From NCBI GenBank assembly GCA_963533935.1, contig CAUSQL010000022.1, positions 1-26,915 on the forward strand: 26,915 bases of DNA, written 5' to 3'. Below are positions 6,813 through 15,493 of this stretch, piece after piece (position 1 is the stretch's first letter; every line of letters starts with the position of its first letter). The notes beneath the pieces were generated by a model. That model did no database searches and was not told the DNA's origin. It worked only from the letters and a program-made list of their open reading frames with translations. The translations under genes were made by a program, and so were the position numbers. Origin of the DNA: CAUSKK01 sp963533935. Lineage in GTDB: Bacteria > Pseudomonadota > Gammaproteobacteria > Cardiobacteriales > Cardiobacteriaceae.

Positions 6813-8050
6813 AAATCGCCTCGGCCATCGGCCTGCGCTACAGCCACGCCCGCCGCGGCAGCAAGTTCGTGGGCCTGAACGCCATACTATCCGTGCTCGG
6901 CATCACCATCGGCATCGCCGCCCTCATCGTGGTGCTGTCGGTGATGAACGGGGTCATGACCCAGGTGCGCAACGGCGTGCTGTCCTTCACCGCCCACATG
7001 ACCGTGCGCCCCTTCGGCGTCCAGGTCATCGACCGCAGCTTCGACCCCAGCGCGATTTTCCAGAAATTCCCACAAATCACCGGCTGGGCCCCCTACGTGC
7101 AGGGCCAGGGCCTCATCGGTTCCGGCGATAAGTTCCAGGGCATACTGCTCCAGGGGGTGGACGCCAACCGCCAGGGCGCCGTGTCCACCACCTTCGACAA
7201 ATTGCCGGCGGCCATTAAGAACCAGCTGACCAGCGACAGCTTTAACATCATCATCGGCGACACCCTGGCCGAGCAGATTAACGTCAAGGTGGGCGACAAA
7301 ATCACCGTGGTAGTGCCGCTGTTCTCCACCACCGGCGCCGGTCTGTTCCCGCGGCTGAAGCGCTTCACCGTGGTCGGCACCTTCCACAGCGGCAACCAGA
7401 ACTTCGACAGCGGCTACACCTTCATTTCTTCCAATAATGCCGCCACCCTCTTCCAGCTGCCCGAGGGCTATTCCGGCTGGCAAATCATGCTGAAGAACCC
7501 CATGGACGCGGAGAAAATCCGCGAAGACCTGCGCCAGCAGCTGCCCAATTACACCTACATCAGCGACTGGACCCTGGATAACGCCAGCTACTTCAATGCG
7601 GTGCAGCTGGAGAAGAACGCCATGTTCATCATTCTGAGCCTCATCATTCTCGTGGCCCTGTTCTCCCTGCTGTCCACCATGTACATGGTGGTAACGGAGA
7701 AGCGCCGCGACATCGCCATACTGCGCACCATGGGCATGACCCGCCGCGACATTCTGCGCATCTTCATCACCCAGGGTATGGTCTTCGGCGCCTTCGGCAC
7801 CGTGCTCGGCACCCTCACCGGCGTGTTTATCTCCCTGAATGTGCCCTACCTCATGAATAAGCTGGAGCAGATTAGCGGCGTGCGCATCGACAAAACCATG
7901 TACTTCGTGGAAAGCCTGTCGGCGGAAATTGACCCGACGGTGGTCTGGGGGGTGGCGGCACTAACCCTGGGCTTTACGCTGATTTTCTCCATCGTGCCGG
8001 CTTTGATTGCCGCCCGCACCCAGCCGGCCCGGGCCCTATCATCGGAGTAA
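6809..8050 (+). CDS. lolF: Lipoprotein-releasing ABC permease, LolC/LolE family (LolF-type)
   Basis: This inner-membrane permease extracts outer-membrane lipoproteins and passes them to LolA, working with the ATPase LolD. The 413-residue product has the LolC/E topology: one membrane helix at about 23-46, a large periplasmic domain (about 50-270), then three helices at about 272-293, 320-342 and 378-402. The cytoplasmic coupling motif EKRRDIAILRTMG is at 297-309. Only one permease gene sits with lolD here, instead of separate lolC and lolE. That suggests the single-permease LolDF arrangement known from other gammaproteobacteria, although a second permease elsewhere cannot be excluded. The C terminus ends ARALSSE rather than the usual ALRYE, and this 3' end is part of a tandem duplication. 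The start uses the ATGA overlap with grxC. Confidence 0.9.
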   Translation: MKIASAIGLRYSHARRGSKFVGLNAILSVLGITIGIAALIVVLSVMNGVMTQVRNGVLSFTAHMTVRPFGVQVIDRSFDPSAIFQKFPQITGWAPYVQGQGLIGSGDKFQGILLQGVDANRQGAVSTTFDKLPAAIKNQLTSDSFNIIIGDTLAEQINVKVGDKITVVVPLFSTTGAGLFPRLKRFTVVGTFHSGNQNFDSGYTFISSNNAATLFQLPEGYSGWQIMLKNPMDAEKIREDLRQQLPNYTYISDWTLDNASYFNAVQLEKNAMFIILSLIILVALFSLLSTMYMVVTEKRRDIAILRTMGMTRRDILRIFITQGMVFGAFGTVLGTLTGVFISLNVPYLMNKLEQISGVRIDKTMYFVESLSAEIDPTVVWGVAALTLGFTLIFSIVPALIAARTQPARALSSE

Positions 8051-8268
8051 GTGCCATGACCTTAATATTCACCGAGGGCGTCCTCAGCGGTGTCGAGTGT
8101 CGCTCGTCCCTGCCGGGCCAGAGCGTCATCAGCTGCGCCGAGTGCCGCCCGCACCCAGCCGGCCCCTGTCAGCGGAGTAAGTGCCATGACCATTAATATT
8201 CACCAAGGGCGGCCTCAGCGGTGCCGAATGCCGCCCGCACCCAGCCGGCCCCTGTCAGCGGAGTAACC
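8009..8268 (+). repeat. Degenerate tandem duplication of the lolF 3' end / lolD leader
   Basis: A block containing the last codons of lolF, its stop and the sequence GTGCCATGACC is repeated. A 21-nt segment is identical at 8009-8029, 8144-8164 and 8230-8250. Each copy is followed by a variant of the TCAGCGGAGTAA stop context. A second shared segment, ATGACCxTTAATATTCACC, starts at 8056 and 8186. A weaker fourth copy lies around 8085-8140. The copies create two small frames, 8056-8196 (46 codons, Cys-containing) and 8186-8266 (26 codons). Both have GGAG before their ATG and the last ends just before lolD. I see no evidence that they encode functional peptides. The 218-bp gap separates lolF and lolD, which are normally adjacent. 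Confidence 0.8.
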
Positions 8269-8946
8269 ATGATTCTACAAGCGGAAAACCTCTACTTCTC
8301 CTACGGCCAGAAACTGAAAAATAAGGAGCCGGAATTAATCCTCAAGGGCATTAATCTGCAGCTGGAACAGGGCCAGAGCCTGGCCATCGTCGGTTCCTCC
8401 GGCTCCGGCAAGTCCACCCTGCTGCACCTGCTGGCCGGCCTGGACAGGCCCAGCCAGGGCAGCGTGCGCCTCTGCGACCAGCCCTTTTCCAGCGAGAGCG
8501 ACGACCACAAGAGCGCCCTGCGCAACCGTTACATGGGCTTCGTCTACCAGTTCCACCATCTGCTGGCCGAATTCACTGCCCTGGAAAACGTGGCCCTCCC
8601 CCTATTAATCGCCCAGGTGCCCAAGGAAGAGGCCAATAAACGGGCGGCGGAACTGCTGGAGCGGGTTGGCCTCGGCCGGCGCCTCGACCATCTGCCGGCG
8701 GAGCTGTCCGGCGGCGAACGGCAGCGCACGGCCATCGCCCGGGCGTTGGTGAATAATCCCGCTTGCCTGCTGGCCGACGAACCCACCGGTAATCTGGACA
8801 ATGAAAACGCCCGCCAGGCCTTTAATCTCATGCGGGAACTGATTAGCGAGCGGGGCAGCGCCCTGGTGGTGGTAACCCACGACCTGGAACTGGCGCGACA
8901 AATGGACCGCTGCTATCAATTACAAAATGGACTTCTCAAGGAATAA
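8269..8946 (+). CDS. lolD: Lipoprotein-releasing system ATP-binding protein
   Basis: This is the ATPase that drives lipoprotein release from the inner membrane with the LolC/E-type permease. The 225-residue product shows all ABC motifs: Walker A GSSGSGKST (42-50), a Q-loop region with the LolD-like FVYQFHHLLAEFTALENV (91-108), signature LSGGERQRTAIARAL (146-160), Walker B CLLADEPTGNLD (166-177) and switch His 204 in VVTHD. The ATG at 8269 is preferred: GGAG sits 5 nt upstream. An in-frame GTG at 8221 would add 16 residues encoded by the duplicated lolF tail. The stop is 2 nt before lysS, whose ribosome binding site overlaps the lolD end. Confidence 0.95.
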   Translation: MILQAENLYFSYGQKLKNKEPELILKGINLQLEQGQSLAIVGSSGSGKSTLLHLLAGLDRPSQGSVRLCDQPFSSESDDHKSALRNRYMGFVYQFHHLLAEFTALENVALPLLIAQVPKEEANKRAAELLERVGLGRRLDHLPAELSGGERQRTAIARALVNNPACLLADEPTGNLDNENARQAFNLMRELISERGSALVVVTHDLELARQMDRCYQLQNGLLKE

Positions 8947-8948
8947 CA

Positions 8949-10463
8949 ATGGCAGAACCAATTCAGGACACCAATAAACTCATCGCCGAGCGCCGCCAGA
9001 AGCTGGCGAAAATCCGCGAACGGGGCGTGGCCTTCCCCAACCAGGTGCGACCCACGGCCAGCGCCGCCCAGCTGCACCGGGACTTCGACGGCGTGCAGGA
9101 GCAGGAGCAGTTGGCCCAGGCGGGCAGCCACACTGTGGCCGGGCGCCTGATGCTGAAGCGGGTCATGGGTAAGGCCTCCTTCATGGTGCTCCAGGACGGC
9201 AGCGGCGCGCGTCTCCAGGTCTATGTGGCCCGGGACGAGGTGGGCGAAGAAATCTACAGGGACTTTAAAACCTGGGACCTGGGTGACATCGTCAGCGCCG
9301 TCGGCCCGCTCTTCCGCACCCAGACCGGTGAATTGACCATTCACTCCACCGCCATTCAGCTGCTGACCAAGGCGCTGCGGCCGCTGCCCTCGGACTACTA
9401 CGGCCTGGCCGACCAGGAACTGCGCTACCGCCAGCGCTACGTGGATTTAATCATGAACGAGGAGAGCCGCCGGGTCTTCCGCATTCGCAACCAGGCCCTG
9501 CGCTACATTCGCAAATTCTTTGAGGAACGGGACTTCATGGAGGTGGAAACGCCGATGATGCACCCCATCGCCGGCGGCGCCACCGCCCGCCCCTTCATTA
9601 CCCACCACAACGCCCTGGACATGCCGCTGTTTCTGCGCATTGCTCCGGAGCTGTATTTGAAACGGCTGGTGGTGGGCGGCTTCGAGCGGGTCTTTGAAAT
9701 CAACCGCTCCTTCCGCAACGAGGGCCTGTCCACCCGCCACAATCCGGAGTTCACCATGCTGGAGTTCTACTGGGCCTACCGGGACTTCAACGACCTGATG
9801 GACTTTTCCGAAGAACTGCTGCGCGGCCTGGTGCGTGAACTCTTCGGCCGGGAAACTCTGGACTACGATTTAAACGGGGAAAAATTAACCATCGACTTCA
9901 GCCGGCCCTTCCCGCGCATTCCGCTGGTGGAAGCCATTAAGCAATACGCGCCGCAATATGCCGCCGCCCTCGACAACGGCCCGGAGCTGGTGCGCATTCT
10001 CCGCGATGAATTCCGCCAGAAGGTGCATGAGGCCATGGACCTGGGCGCCCTGCACACGCTGCTCTTTGAGGAGGCGGTGGAACAGCGGCTGGTGCAGCCT
10101 ACCTTTATCACCGAGTACCCGGCAGTCAGTTCGCCGCTGGCCCGGCGCAACGACGAGAATCCGCAGCTCTGCGACCGCTTCGAGCTGTTCATTGCCGGCC
10201 GGGAAATGGCCAACGGCTTTTCCGAGCTCAACGATGCGGAGGACCAGGCGGAGCGCTTCCGTGCCCAGGTGGCGGCCAAGGAGGCCGGCGACGACGAGGC
10301 CATGCACTACGACGGCGACTACATTCGCGCCCTGGAGTACGGCCTGCCGCCCACCGCCGGCGAGGGCATCGGCATTGACCGGCTGATGATGCTGCTGACC
10401 AATGCGCCGTCCATCCGCGACGTGCTGCTATTCCCGCACATGCGGCCGGAGGCGGAGCATTAA
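8949..10463 (+). CDS. lysS: Lysyl-tRNA synthetase, class II
   Basis: This enzyme charges tRNA-Lys with lysine. The 504-residue product has the standard length. An N-terminal OB-fold anticodon-binding domain is seen at about 60-150 (VAGRLMLKRVMGKASFMVLQD). The class II catalytic core follows: motif 1 around FMEVETPMMHPIAGGATARP, motif 2 FEINRSFRNEGLSTRHNPEFT, and motif 3 GEGIGIDRLMMLL near the C terminus. The lysine-site segment ELFIAGREMANGFSELND is intact. AAGGA inside the last codons of lolD serves as its ribosome binding site, so it is the last gene of the run from the rhodanese gene. A paired repeat hairpin begins 9 nt after the stop and could end transcription. Confidence 0.98.
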   Translation: MAEPIQDTNKLIAERRQKLAKIRERGVAFPNQVRPTASAAQLHRDFDGVQEQEQLAQAGSHTVAGRLMLKRVMGKASFMVLQDGSGARLQVYVARDEVGEEIYRDFKTWDLGDIVSAVGPLFRTQTGELTIHSTAIQLLTKALRPLPSDYYGLADQELRYRQRYVDLIMNEESRRVFRIRNQALRYIRKFFEERDFMEVETPMMHPIAGGATARPFITHHNALDMPLFLRIAPELYLKRLVVGGFERVFEINRSFRNEGLSTRHNPEFTMLEFYWAYRDFNDLMDFSEELLRGLVRELFGRETLDYDLNGEKLTIDFSRPFPRIPLVEAIKQYAPQYAAALDNGPELVRILRDEFRQKVHEAMDLGALHTLLFEEAVEQRLVQPTFITEYPAVSSPLARRNDENPQLCDRFELFIAGREMANGFSELNDAEDQAERFRAQVAAKEAGDDEAMHYDGDYIRALEYGLPPTAGEGIGIDRLMMLLTNAPSIRDVLLFPHMRPEAEH

Positions 10464-10471
10464 CTGCGGCA

Positions 10472-10550
10472 TTTACCGACGGACGGGCGCTTAGGCTGTA
10501 TGTAATTTAAGCCTAAATACATACAGTATAAGCGCCCGTCTGTTTGTATA
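10472..10550. repeat. Inverted pair of GGGCGCTT units after lysS
   Basis: A plus unit lies at 10472-10509 and a minus unit at 10514-10550. The inner arms are nearly perfect complements with a 4-5 nt loop, giving a hairpin of about 36 bp. The right flank after AAGCGCCCG is T-rich (TCTGTTTGTATATTT), so it could work as an intrinsic terminator. The plus unit is the closest intergenic match to the copies inside the lipoprotein gene. Confidence 0.85.
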
Positions 10551-10628
10551 TTTCCCGGATACGGCTCTTTAATGCTGCAGCGGCCGGCCGCAGCCGTTAG
10601 ACTTCAAGCTTTTAACCCGGAATTTTCT

Positions 10629-10940
10629 ATGGAACTCACCTTCGGACGCAATAATCAGGGCTTTGCGGTCATTGCCCTACCGCAGACCAGCGGGCAAAAG
10701 CCCGTGGTGGTCAGCCTTCACCTGGGCCAGCGCAACGCCCTCAGCCACTGCCTCAAGATGCAACAGCACAGCGGCCAGATTAAATTCGTGGTGCGGCCGG
10801 TGCGCCTTAACGGTCTCACCCTGCTGGAGGCGCCGCCGCAGATACCGGCCCCGGCCAGCCGCTGGAAGAATCTGCTGCCCAGCAAGTGGCGTAGGAATAA
10901 AAACGACCGTGCTCCAGCTCAGCCAGGGCACAAGACCTGA
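10629..10940 (+). CDS. Small hypothetical protein overlapping recC
   Basis: A 103-residue frame from the ATG at 10629, directly after the lysS-distal repeats. The first 75 residues have ordinary composition and alternate hydrophobic and polar residues as in a small beta-rich domain (GFAVIALPQT, VVVSLHLG, IKFVVRPVRLNGLTLLEAP). The last 25 are Lys/Arg/Pro-rich where the gene overlaps the start of recC by 32 nt. I recognise no family. The ribosome binding site is poor (CCGGAA about 8 nt upstream). The overlap suggests coupling to recC; otherwise it could be recC leader. Confidence 0.55.
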   Translation: MELTFGRNNQGFAVIALPQTSGQKPVVVSLHLGQRNALSHCLKMQQHSGQIKFVVRPVRLNGLTLLEAPPQIPAPASRWKNLLPSKWRRNKNDRAPAQPGHKT

Positions 10941-13900
10941 GCAGGTCTTCGCCCACTTCATTGAGGTTTACCGGCGGGAACAGCACATCTTCCAACCGCC
11001 CACCATCATCGTGCCCACCATGACCCTGGCCAACGACCTGCGCGGCCGGCTGGCCACGGCCCTAACCGTGAGCTGGAACATGGAAATGCAGTTTTGGGCC
11101 ATGTTTGAATGGCGGCTCATTGAAAGCGCCGCGCGCACCGGCGGCGACGCGGCCTATGCGCCCCTGGGGCCGGTGGCCCTGCACTGGAAAATCTTTGCCC
11201 ACCTCCAGGAGCGGGAGGGGGAAATTCTGCGCGACCGGGCCCACCCGCTTAATTATTTCGTGCAGCGGTTGGTGCGCGGCGACGGCCAGAACAGCCGCCG
11301 CTTCTGGAACTTCGCCGGCGAAATGGCGCGCATTTTCTCCACCTACCTGAACAGCCGGCCGGACTGGCTGGAACTGTGGCAGCGGGGCCAGCCGCCGCTG
11401 AACGACTTCATTAAATTTAAGGAGACAAAGACACCAAAATGGCTTTACCGCCATTACCAACGGCTCTACCGCAGCCAGCATTATCTCTTTAATCAACTCT
11501 TCGCCCATGATTTCGCGGTGCGGGAACGGCGCCGCCGCTACTTCTATCAGCATTTGGCCCGATTTCAGGACAAATTGCCCCGCTGCCTGCTGGTCTACCT
11601 GCTCAAGGACGCCACCCGGCACCAGCTGGAGGCACTGAAGCAGCTGGGCCAGTTCACCAACGTTTACCTGTTCCACCAGAGCCCCACCCTGCATTATCTA
11701 AACGACCTGGTGGACGGCCACTGGAGTTGGAAGAAGAGTCTGGAGCCGGGCTGGGAGGACCAGCACTTCGACCAGGGCCACTATCTGCTGTCGCGGCTCG
11801 GCAAGAATTACCGCAGCCTCGGGCAAATGCTGCTGGCGGCGGATTTGGAGGCGGACATAACCCTGGAGGTGGAACCGGCAGAACCCACCCGGCTGCTGGC
11901 CGCCCTCCAGCAGGATTTGGAAGAATTGAACAGCGAGGCGGAAGGCCGGCCGGAGTGGCTGAGCCAGCTGGATTTAGCGGAAGACGACGACAGCCTGCGC
12001 ATCTTCGGTTGCCAGGGCCTGCAGCGGCAGCTGGAAGTTCTACGGGGTCAGCTGGTGCGCTGGCTGGGTGCCGATAAAAACCGCCGCCTCAGCGACATTC
12101 TCATTGTCCTGCCGCGCATCGGCGATGAGCAGCGGGCGCTGATTCAGGCGGTCTTTCCCGCCAGCGGCGACTACGACGGCCACCGGCTGCCGGCGCGCAT
12201 CACCGGCGTGGCCAGCAGCGCCGCGGAAAATCTCTGGCACAGCTTGACCGGCTTTTACAGCCTGCTGGCGGAACGCTTCGACCTGCACAGCCTGGCGAAC
12301 TGGCTGCTGCTGCCAGACACCCACCGGGCCCTGGAGTTGGACCAGCATCAGGTGCAGCGGCTACTGAGCCTGCTCAAGCAGGCCGGCTTCCGCCGCGGCT
12401 TTGACGAGGTGCACCTGCGCGAGAGCCTCGGCCCCGACGACGGAGATTTACGCTTTAATTTCTGCGCCAGCCTCGACCGGCTGGTGGACGCGCTGCTGCT
12501 GGCGGAGGACAGACAGCTGCAAATCGGCCTGAACGAGGCGCCGCTGGTGGATAAATTGTGCCAGCTGACCCTGATTTTCCGCCGCAGCCGGGAACTGATT
12601 AGGGCGCAGTCGCCGCTGGCCACCCATCTGGAACACATTCAGGGGCTATTGCAGGAGTTCTACGGCTTTGCCACAGACAGCGAGGGCCACAGCGCCCTGC
12701 GGAAGATACTGCGCGACCTGCACTATTCCCTGCACGGCGCCCGGCCCCTACTGCGGGAAGAAGAGCAGAAGAAGCTGAATCTGGGCTTTATCTGGGACTT
12801 CGTCGGCCAGCGGCTGGCGGAGAAGCAGACCGGCGGCGAACCCAGCGGCGTCATTACCATCTCCACCCTCGGCAATATGCAGCTGGTGCCCTTTAAGCTC
12901 ATCGCCTGTTTGAATTTGAACCAGGACGACTTTCCGCGCCAGCGGCCCGATGACCGCTATAACCTGCGCCAGCTGGACCGCAGCCGCCCCGGCGACCGGG
13001 AGAGCGAGGAGGACGACCGGGCCGCCTTCCTTGATTTATTTGCCAGCGCCCGGGAAAGTCTCTGGTTCTTCTACGACCACATCGACCCGGACGACGGCGA
13101 GCAGCGGCTGCCGGCCAAGCCGCTGGAGGAGCTGCTGTTCCATTTGCAGCGCCGCTTACATAAACATTCCTACCTGCAGCTGGCGCCGGCCAATCCCTTT
13201 GACGGCCCTGACCCGGTGCCGCTGTGGCACCAGCTGCAGCGGCGGCTGGCGCAGGAGGGCCAGAGCCGGCAGAAATTAAACCTGGAACCCCTAAGCCTGG
13301 CGCCGCTGACGCCGCAAACCGTTTATTTGCACCAGCTGATTCGGGATTTAAACCAGCCTCTGACCTACTACCTGCGCCAGCACCAGCTGCCGCCGTTGCA
13401 TTCAGCGCCGGTGTGGCCGCGGCGGGAAACCCTCTACGCCGACGGGCTGGAGCGCCACGCCCTGAAGGAGTTCTACCTGCAGCACCCGGAGGAAACTAAC
13501 CCGTTGCTGCCGGCCGGAGCGGCTGCCCAGGCCTGGCAGTATGACTGGGAGCACAGCCAGCGGCGGCGCCGCGACCAGTTTCTCCAGGAACACGGCGCCA
13601 GCGACCTGACTGCCGTCAGCGAGAAAATCCTGCAATTGCCCTCGGGCATCACCCTGCGGGCCAATCTGCCGGCCAGCGGCACCGGCACCTGGCTGGCCAT
13701 GAGTGCCAGCCGGCGGCGGCCGAAGTACATGTTCCGCCAGTGGCTGCACCATCTGGCCTTTAATTTTCAGGGTGGCCAGTGCAGCATCTGCGCCTACGAC
13801 GACGGCACCCTGGCCCTGGGGCCGGTGGCGGACGCGGCGGCGCTGCTGCGGCCCTATCTGCAGTTTCACCAGCGGCTGGGGGCGGCGCTGGTGTTTCTCC

Positions 13901-14106
13901 CCTTTGAGCTGTTCTTTGCGGAGAATTGGCAGACGGCCATCAGGGATTTGTTTAATGAGCGCAACCACTACGAGGACCTGCGCAACTACGACTACTGGCT
14001 GCGGGAACAGCACGAGCAGGTGGAGGCGCAGCTGCGGGCGCTGCTGCAGGAGTGGTACGAATACTTCCATGGCCCCTTCCGCGCGGCGCAGCTGGCCCTG
14101 GAATAG
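10909..14106 (+). CDS. recC: Exodeoxyribonuclease V gamma subunit
   Basis: RecC is the scaffold and Chi-recognising subunit of RecBCD, the nuclease-helicase that processes double-strand breaks. From the GTG at 10909 the protein has 1065 residues (E. coli 1122). It starts VLQLSQGTRPEQVFAHF, then PTIIVPTMTLANDLRGRLA, which corresponds to the RecC N-terminal helicase-like fold. In the second half, TISTLGNMQLVPFKLIACLNL, DDFPRQRPDDRYNL and RPGDRESEEDDRAAFLDL match the best conserved RecC region. There are no Walker motifs, as expected. The frame is open to 10663, but the extra 82 residues are Arg/Ser-rich shadow sequence of the upstream gene, so GTG 10909 is preferred although AGGA lies a long 11 nt upstream. 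recB and recD are not adjacent. Confidence 0.9.
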   Translation: MLQLSQGTRPEQVFAHFIEVYRREQHIFQPPTIIVPTMTLANDLRGRLATALTVSWNMEMQFWAMFEWRLIESAARTGGDAAYAPLGPVALHWKIFAHLQEREGEILRDRAHPLNYFVQRLVRGDGQNSRRFWNFAGEMARIFSTYLNSRPDWLELWQRGQPPLNDFIKFKETKTPKWLYRHYQRLYRSQHYLFNQLFAHDFAVRERRRRYFYQHLARFQDKLPRCLLVYLLKDATRHQLEALKQLGQFTNVYLFHQSPTLHYLNDLVDGHWSWKKSLEPGWEDQHFDQGHYLLSRLGKNYRSLGQMLLAADLEADITLEVEPAEPTRLLAALQQDLEELNSEAEGRPEWLSQLDLAEDDDSLRIFGCQGLQRQLEVLRGQLVRWLGADKNRRLSDILIVLPRIGDEQRALIQAVFPASGDYDGHRLPARITGVASSAAENLWHSLTGFYSLLAERFDLHSLANWLLLPDTHRALELDQHQVQRLLSLLKQAGFRRGFDEVHLRESLGPDDGDLRFNFCASLDRLVDALLLAEDRQLQIGLNEAPLVDKLCQLTLIFRRSRELIRAQSPLATHLEHIQGLLQEFYGFATDSEGHSALRKILRDLHYSLHGARPLLREEEQKKLNLGFIWDFVGQRLAEKQTGGEPSGVITISTLGNMQLVPFKLIACLNLNQDDFPRQRPDDRYNLRQLDRSRPGDRESEEDDRAAFLDLFASARESLWFFYDHIDPDDGEQRLPAKPLEELLFHLQRRLHKHSYLQLAPANPFDGPDPVPLWHQLQRRLAQEGQSRQKLNLEPLSLAPLTPQTVYLHQLIRDLNQPLTYYLRQHQLPPLHSAPVWPRRETLYADGLERHALKEFYLQHPEETNPLLPAGAAAQAWQYDWEHSQRRRRDQFLQEHGASDLTAVSEKILQLPSGITLRANLPASGTGTWLAMSASRRRPKYMFRQWLHHLAFNFQGGQCSICAYDDGTLALGPVADAAALLRPYLQFHQRLGAALVFLPFELFFAENWQTAIRDLFNERNHYEDLRNYDYWLREQHEQVEAQLRALLQEWYEYFHGPFRAAQLALE

Positions 14107-14119
14107 CGCCGTTTGGCAT

Positions 14120-14251
14120 TTATACAAACAACGGGGCGCTTAGACTGTCTGTAAAATCCGGATATTTACAAACAATATAAGCGCCCGTCCGTCGGTAAAA
14201 GCCCTCAAAACGTCATTTACAAACATAGGGGCGCTTAGGCTGTATGTAATT
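14120..14251. repeat. Cluster of three GGGCGCTT units after recC
   Basis: Plus unit 14120-14155, minus unit 14165-14199 and plus unit 14216-14251. The first two make a hairpin starting 13 nt after the recC stop. Unit spacers are 9 and 16 nt. Confidence 0.85.
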
Positions 14252-14425
14252 TTGGTTTGGGAATCGGGGCTTGGCCTGGAACCGCCGTAGTTAGTGCATG
14301 AATAGCTAAGGCCCTACATGGTGGTGTAATCGCCGCGGGGCTGTAAACGCCCGGGTTTCTGGTTCGGGCCGTTCCGGGTGGTAATAGTGAATGCAGAGCA
14401 GGCCAGGTTCTCCATATTTAGCCGC

Positions 14426-14549
14426 TAAATTACAGACAGCTAAAGCGCCCCGTTGTATTTATAGGGCCCTATACAAACAGACAGCCGCTTACCCTGTCTG
14501 TATTTAGCGCATTAATTACATACACTAAAAGCGCCCGTCCGTTCGTAAA
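14426..14549. repeat. Cluster of three GGGCGCTT units after epmA
   Basis: Minus unit 14426-14462, plus unit 14470-14505 with a diverged core AGCCGCTT, and minus unit 14512-14549. The last ends 3 nt from the epmA stop. In epmA orientation the first unit reads GGGCGCTT and the next is inverted, the same order as after lysS, recC and rlmJ. Confidence 0.85.
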
Positions 14550-14552
14550 CCG

Positions 14553-15482
14553 CTAAAAATCCAGCCGGTAGCCCACCGCCTCGATGTGTTCCCGTTTCAG
14601 GGCCAGCATCAGCAGCCTTTCCACCCCCAGGGCCACGCCGGCACAGTCCGGCAGCCCCTGCGCCAGCGCCGCCAGCAGCCGCGGGTCCGCCGGCACCGGC
14701 TCCAGCCCCTGGGCCACCCGCGCCGCATTTTCCGCCGCAAAGCGCCGCGCCTGCTCGGCCCGGTCGGTCAATTCCCAGAAGCCGTTGCACAGCTCCAGCC
14801 CGTTGATAAAAAGCTCGAAGCGGGCGGCCCGCGGCGCACCATTTACTACAATCAGCCGCGCCAGCGACGCCTGGGACGGCAGGAAATTCACCACGAAATC
14901 CAGCGCCTCCCGCCCCAGCTGCGGCTGAATCTGCAGGGAAAAGAGCAAATCCAGATGGCCGTTAAAGTCCAAATCCAGCTCTTGGCCCAGCAGGGCCGCG
15001 CTGCGTTCCGCCAGGGCGGTGCTGTCAATGTGGGCCGGGTCGAAGCCGCAGTATTCCAGGAATAGGCCGCAGTAATCGCGGTGGCGGCGCGGCCAGTGGC
15101 CGTAGCGGGGCACCAGTTCGCGCACCAGCTCCGCCACCTCTTCCATCAGGCGCCAGTGGTCGAAGCCGAGCCGGTACCACTCGGCCATGAGGAATTCGCT
15201 CCGGTGGTGGCGGCCCTGCTCCTCACCGCGGAAGACGTGGTTCAGCTGGTAGATGTCGCCGGCGCCGCGGCTAAGCAGCACCTTCATGGCGAACTCCGGC
15301 GAAGTCTGCAAATAGTCGCCGGCGGCGGTGCGCACATTGGCTAAAGCCGGGTCCGGATTGCCCCAGGGCGCCAGCAGCGGCGTGTCCACCTCCAGCACCT
15401 GGCGGCGGTGAAAGAAGGCGCGCAGCCGGGCGAGAAAGGCGGCCCGGGCCCGCACCAGCGCCGCCGTATCGCTTAAGGTCAT
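14553..15482 (-). CDS. epmA: EF-P (R)-beta-lysine ligase (PoxA/GenX)
   Basis: EpmA is a LysRS paralogue that attaches (R)-beta-lysine to a conserved lysine of elongation factor P, helping ribosomes through polyproline stretches. The 309-residue product (E. coli 325) is a bare class II catalytic core with no anticodon domain. Motif 1 is around FHRRQVLEVDTPLLAPWGNPD, motif 2 is YQLNHVFRGEEQGRHHRSEF, and motif 3 is GVALGVERLLML. The FELFINGLELCNGFWELTD block parallels the lysine-site block of lysS in this window. GGAG about 6 nt upstream supports the ATG at 15482. EpmB and EF-P genes are not in the window. The long Pro-rich region of the lipoprotein at 18985-23220 is the kind of protein that would depend on EF-P. 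Confidence 0.93.
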   Translation of the reverse strand: MTLSDTAALVRARAAFLARLRAFFHRRQVLEVDTPLLAPWGNPDPALANVRTAAGDYLQTSPEFAMKVLLSRGAGDIYQLNHVFRGEEQGRHHRSEFLMAEWYRLGFDHWRLMEEVAELVRELVPRYGHWPRRHRDYCGLFLEYCGFDPAHIDSTALAERSAALLGQELDLDFNGHLDLLFSLQIQPQLGREALDFVVNFLPSQASLARLIVVNGAPRAARFELFINGLELCNGFWELTDRAEQARRFAAENAARVAQGLEPVPADPRLLAALAQGLPDCAGVALGVERLLMLALKREHIEAVGYRLDF

Positions 15483-15493
15483 AAATTCTCCGT

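Larger units (their letters stand above)
14107..14552. other. 446-bp convergent intergenic region, no gene recognised
   Basis: Between the convergent recC and epmA genes lie six repeat units in two clusters (14120-14251 and 14426-14549). They flank about 175 bp of unique sequence at 14252-14425. I found no protein frame with family resemblance and no tRNA-like cloverleaf in the unique part. A GC-rich stretch at 14330-14390 could fold, but I cannot name an RNA. Confidence 0.6.

Noticed and set aside
10663..10908. N-terminal 82-residue extension of recC
   Set aside because: The extension is Arg/Ser/Ala-rich out-of-frame reading of the upstream small gene and does not resemble RecC; GTG 10909 is the better start.
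13402..14127. Minus-strand 241-codon frame opposite recC
   Set aside because: Antisense shadow with Gln/Val/Arg bias and no motifs.
14252..14425. Possible non-coding RNA between repeat clusters
   Set aside because: GC-rich segments fold locally, but no known RNA motif or promoter was seen; left as unannotated sequence.
14120..14549. CRISPR-like array (six similar units with short spacers)
   Set aside because: Units alternate in orientation, spacers are 6-16 nt or about 175 nt, and the same unit occurs scattered over the whole window; no cas genes.
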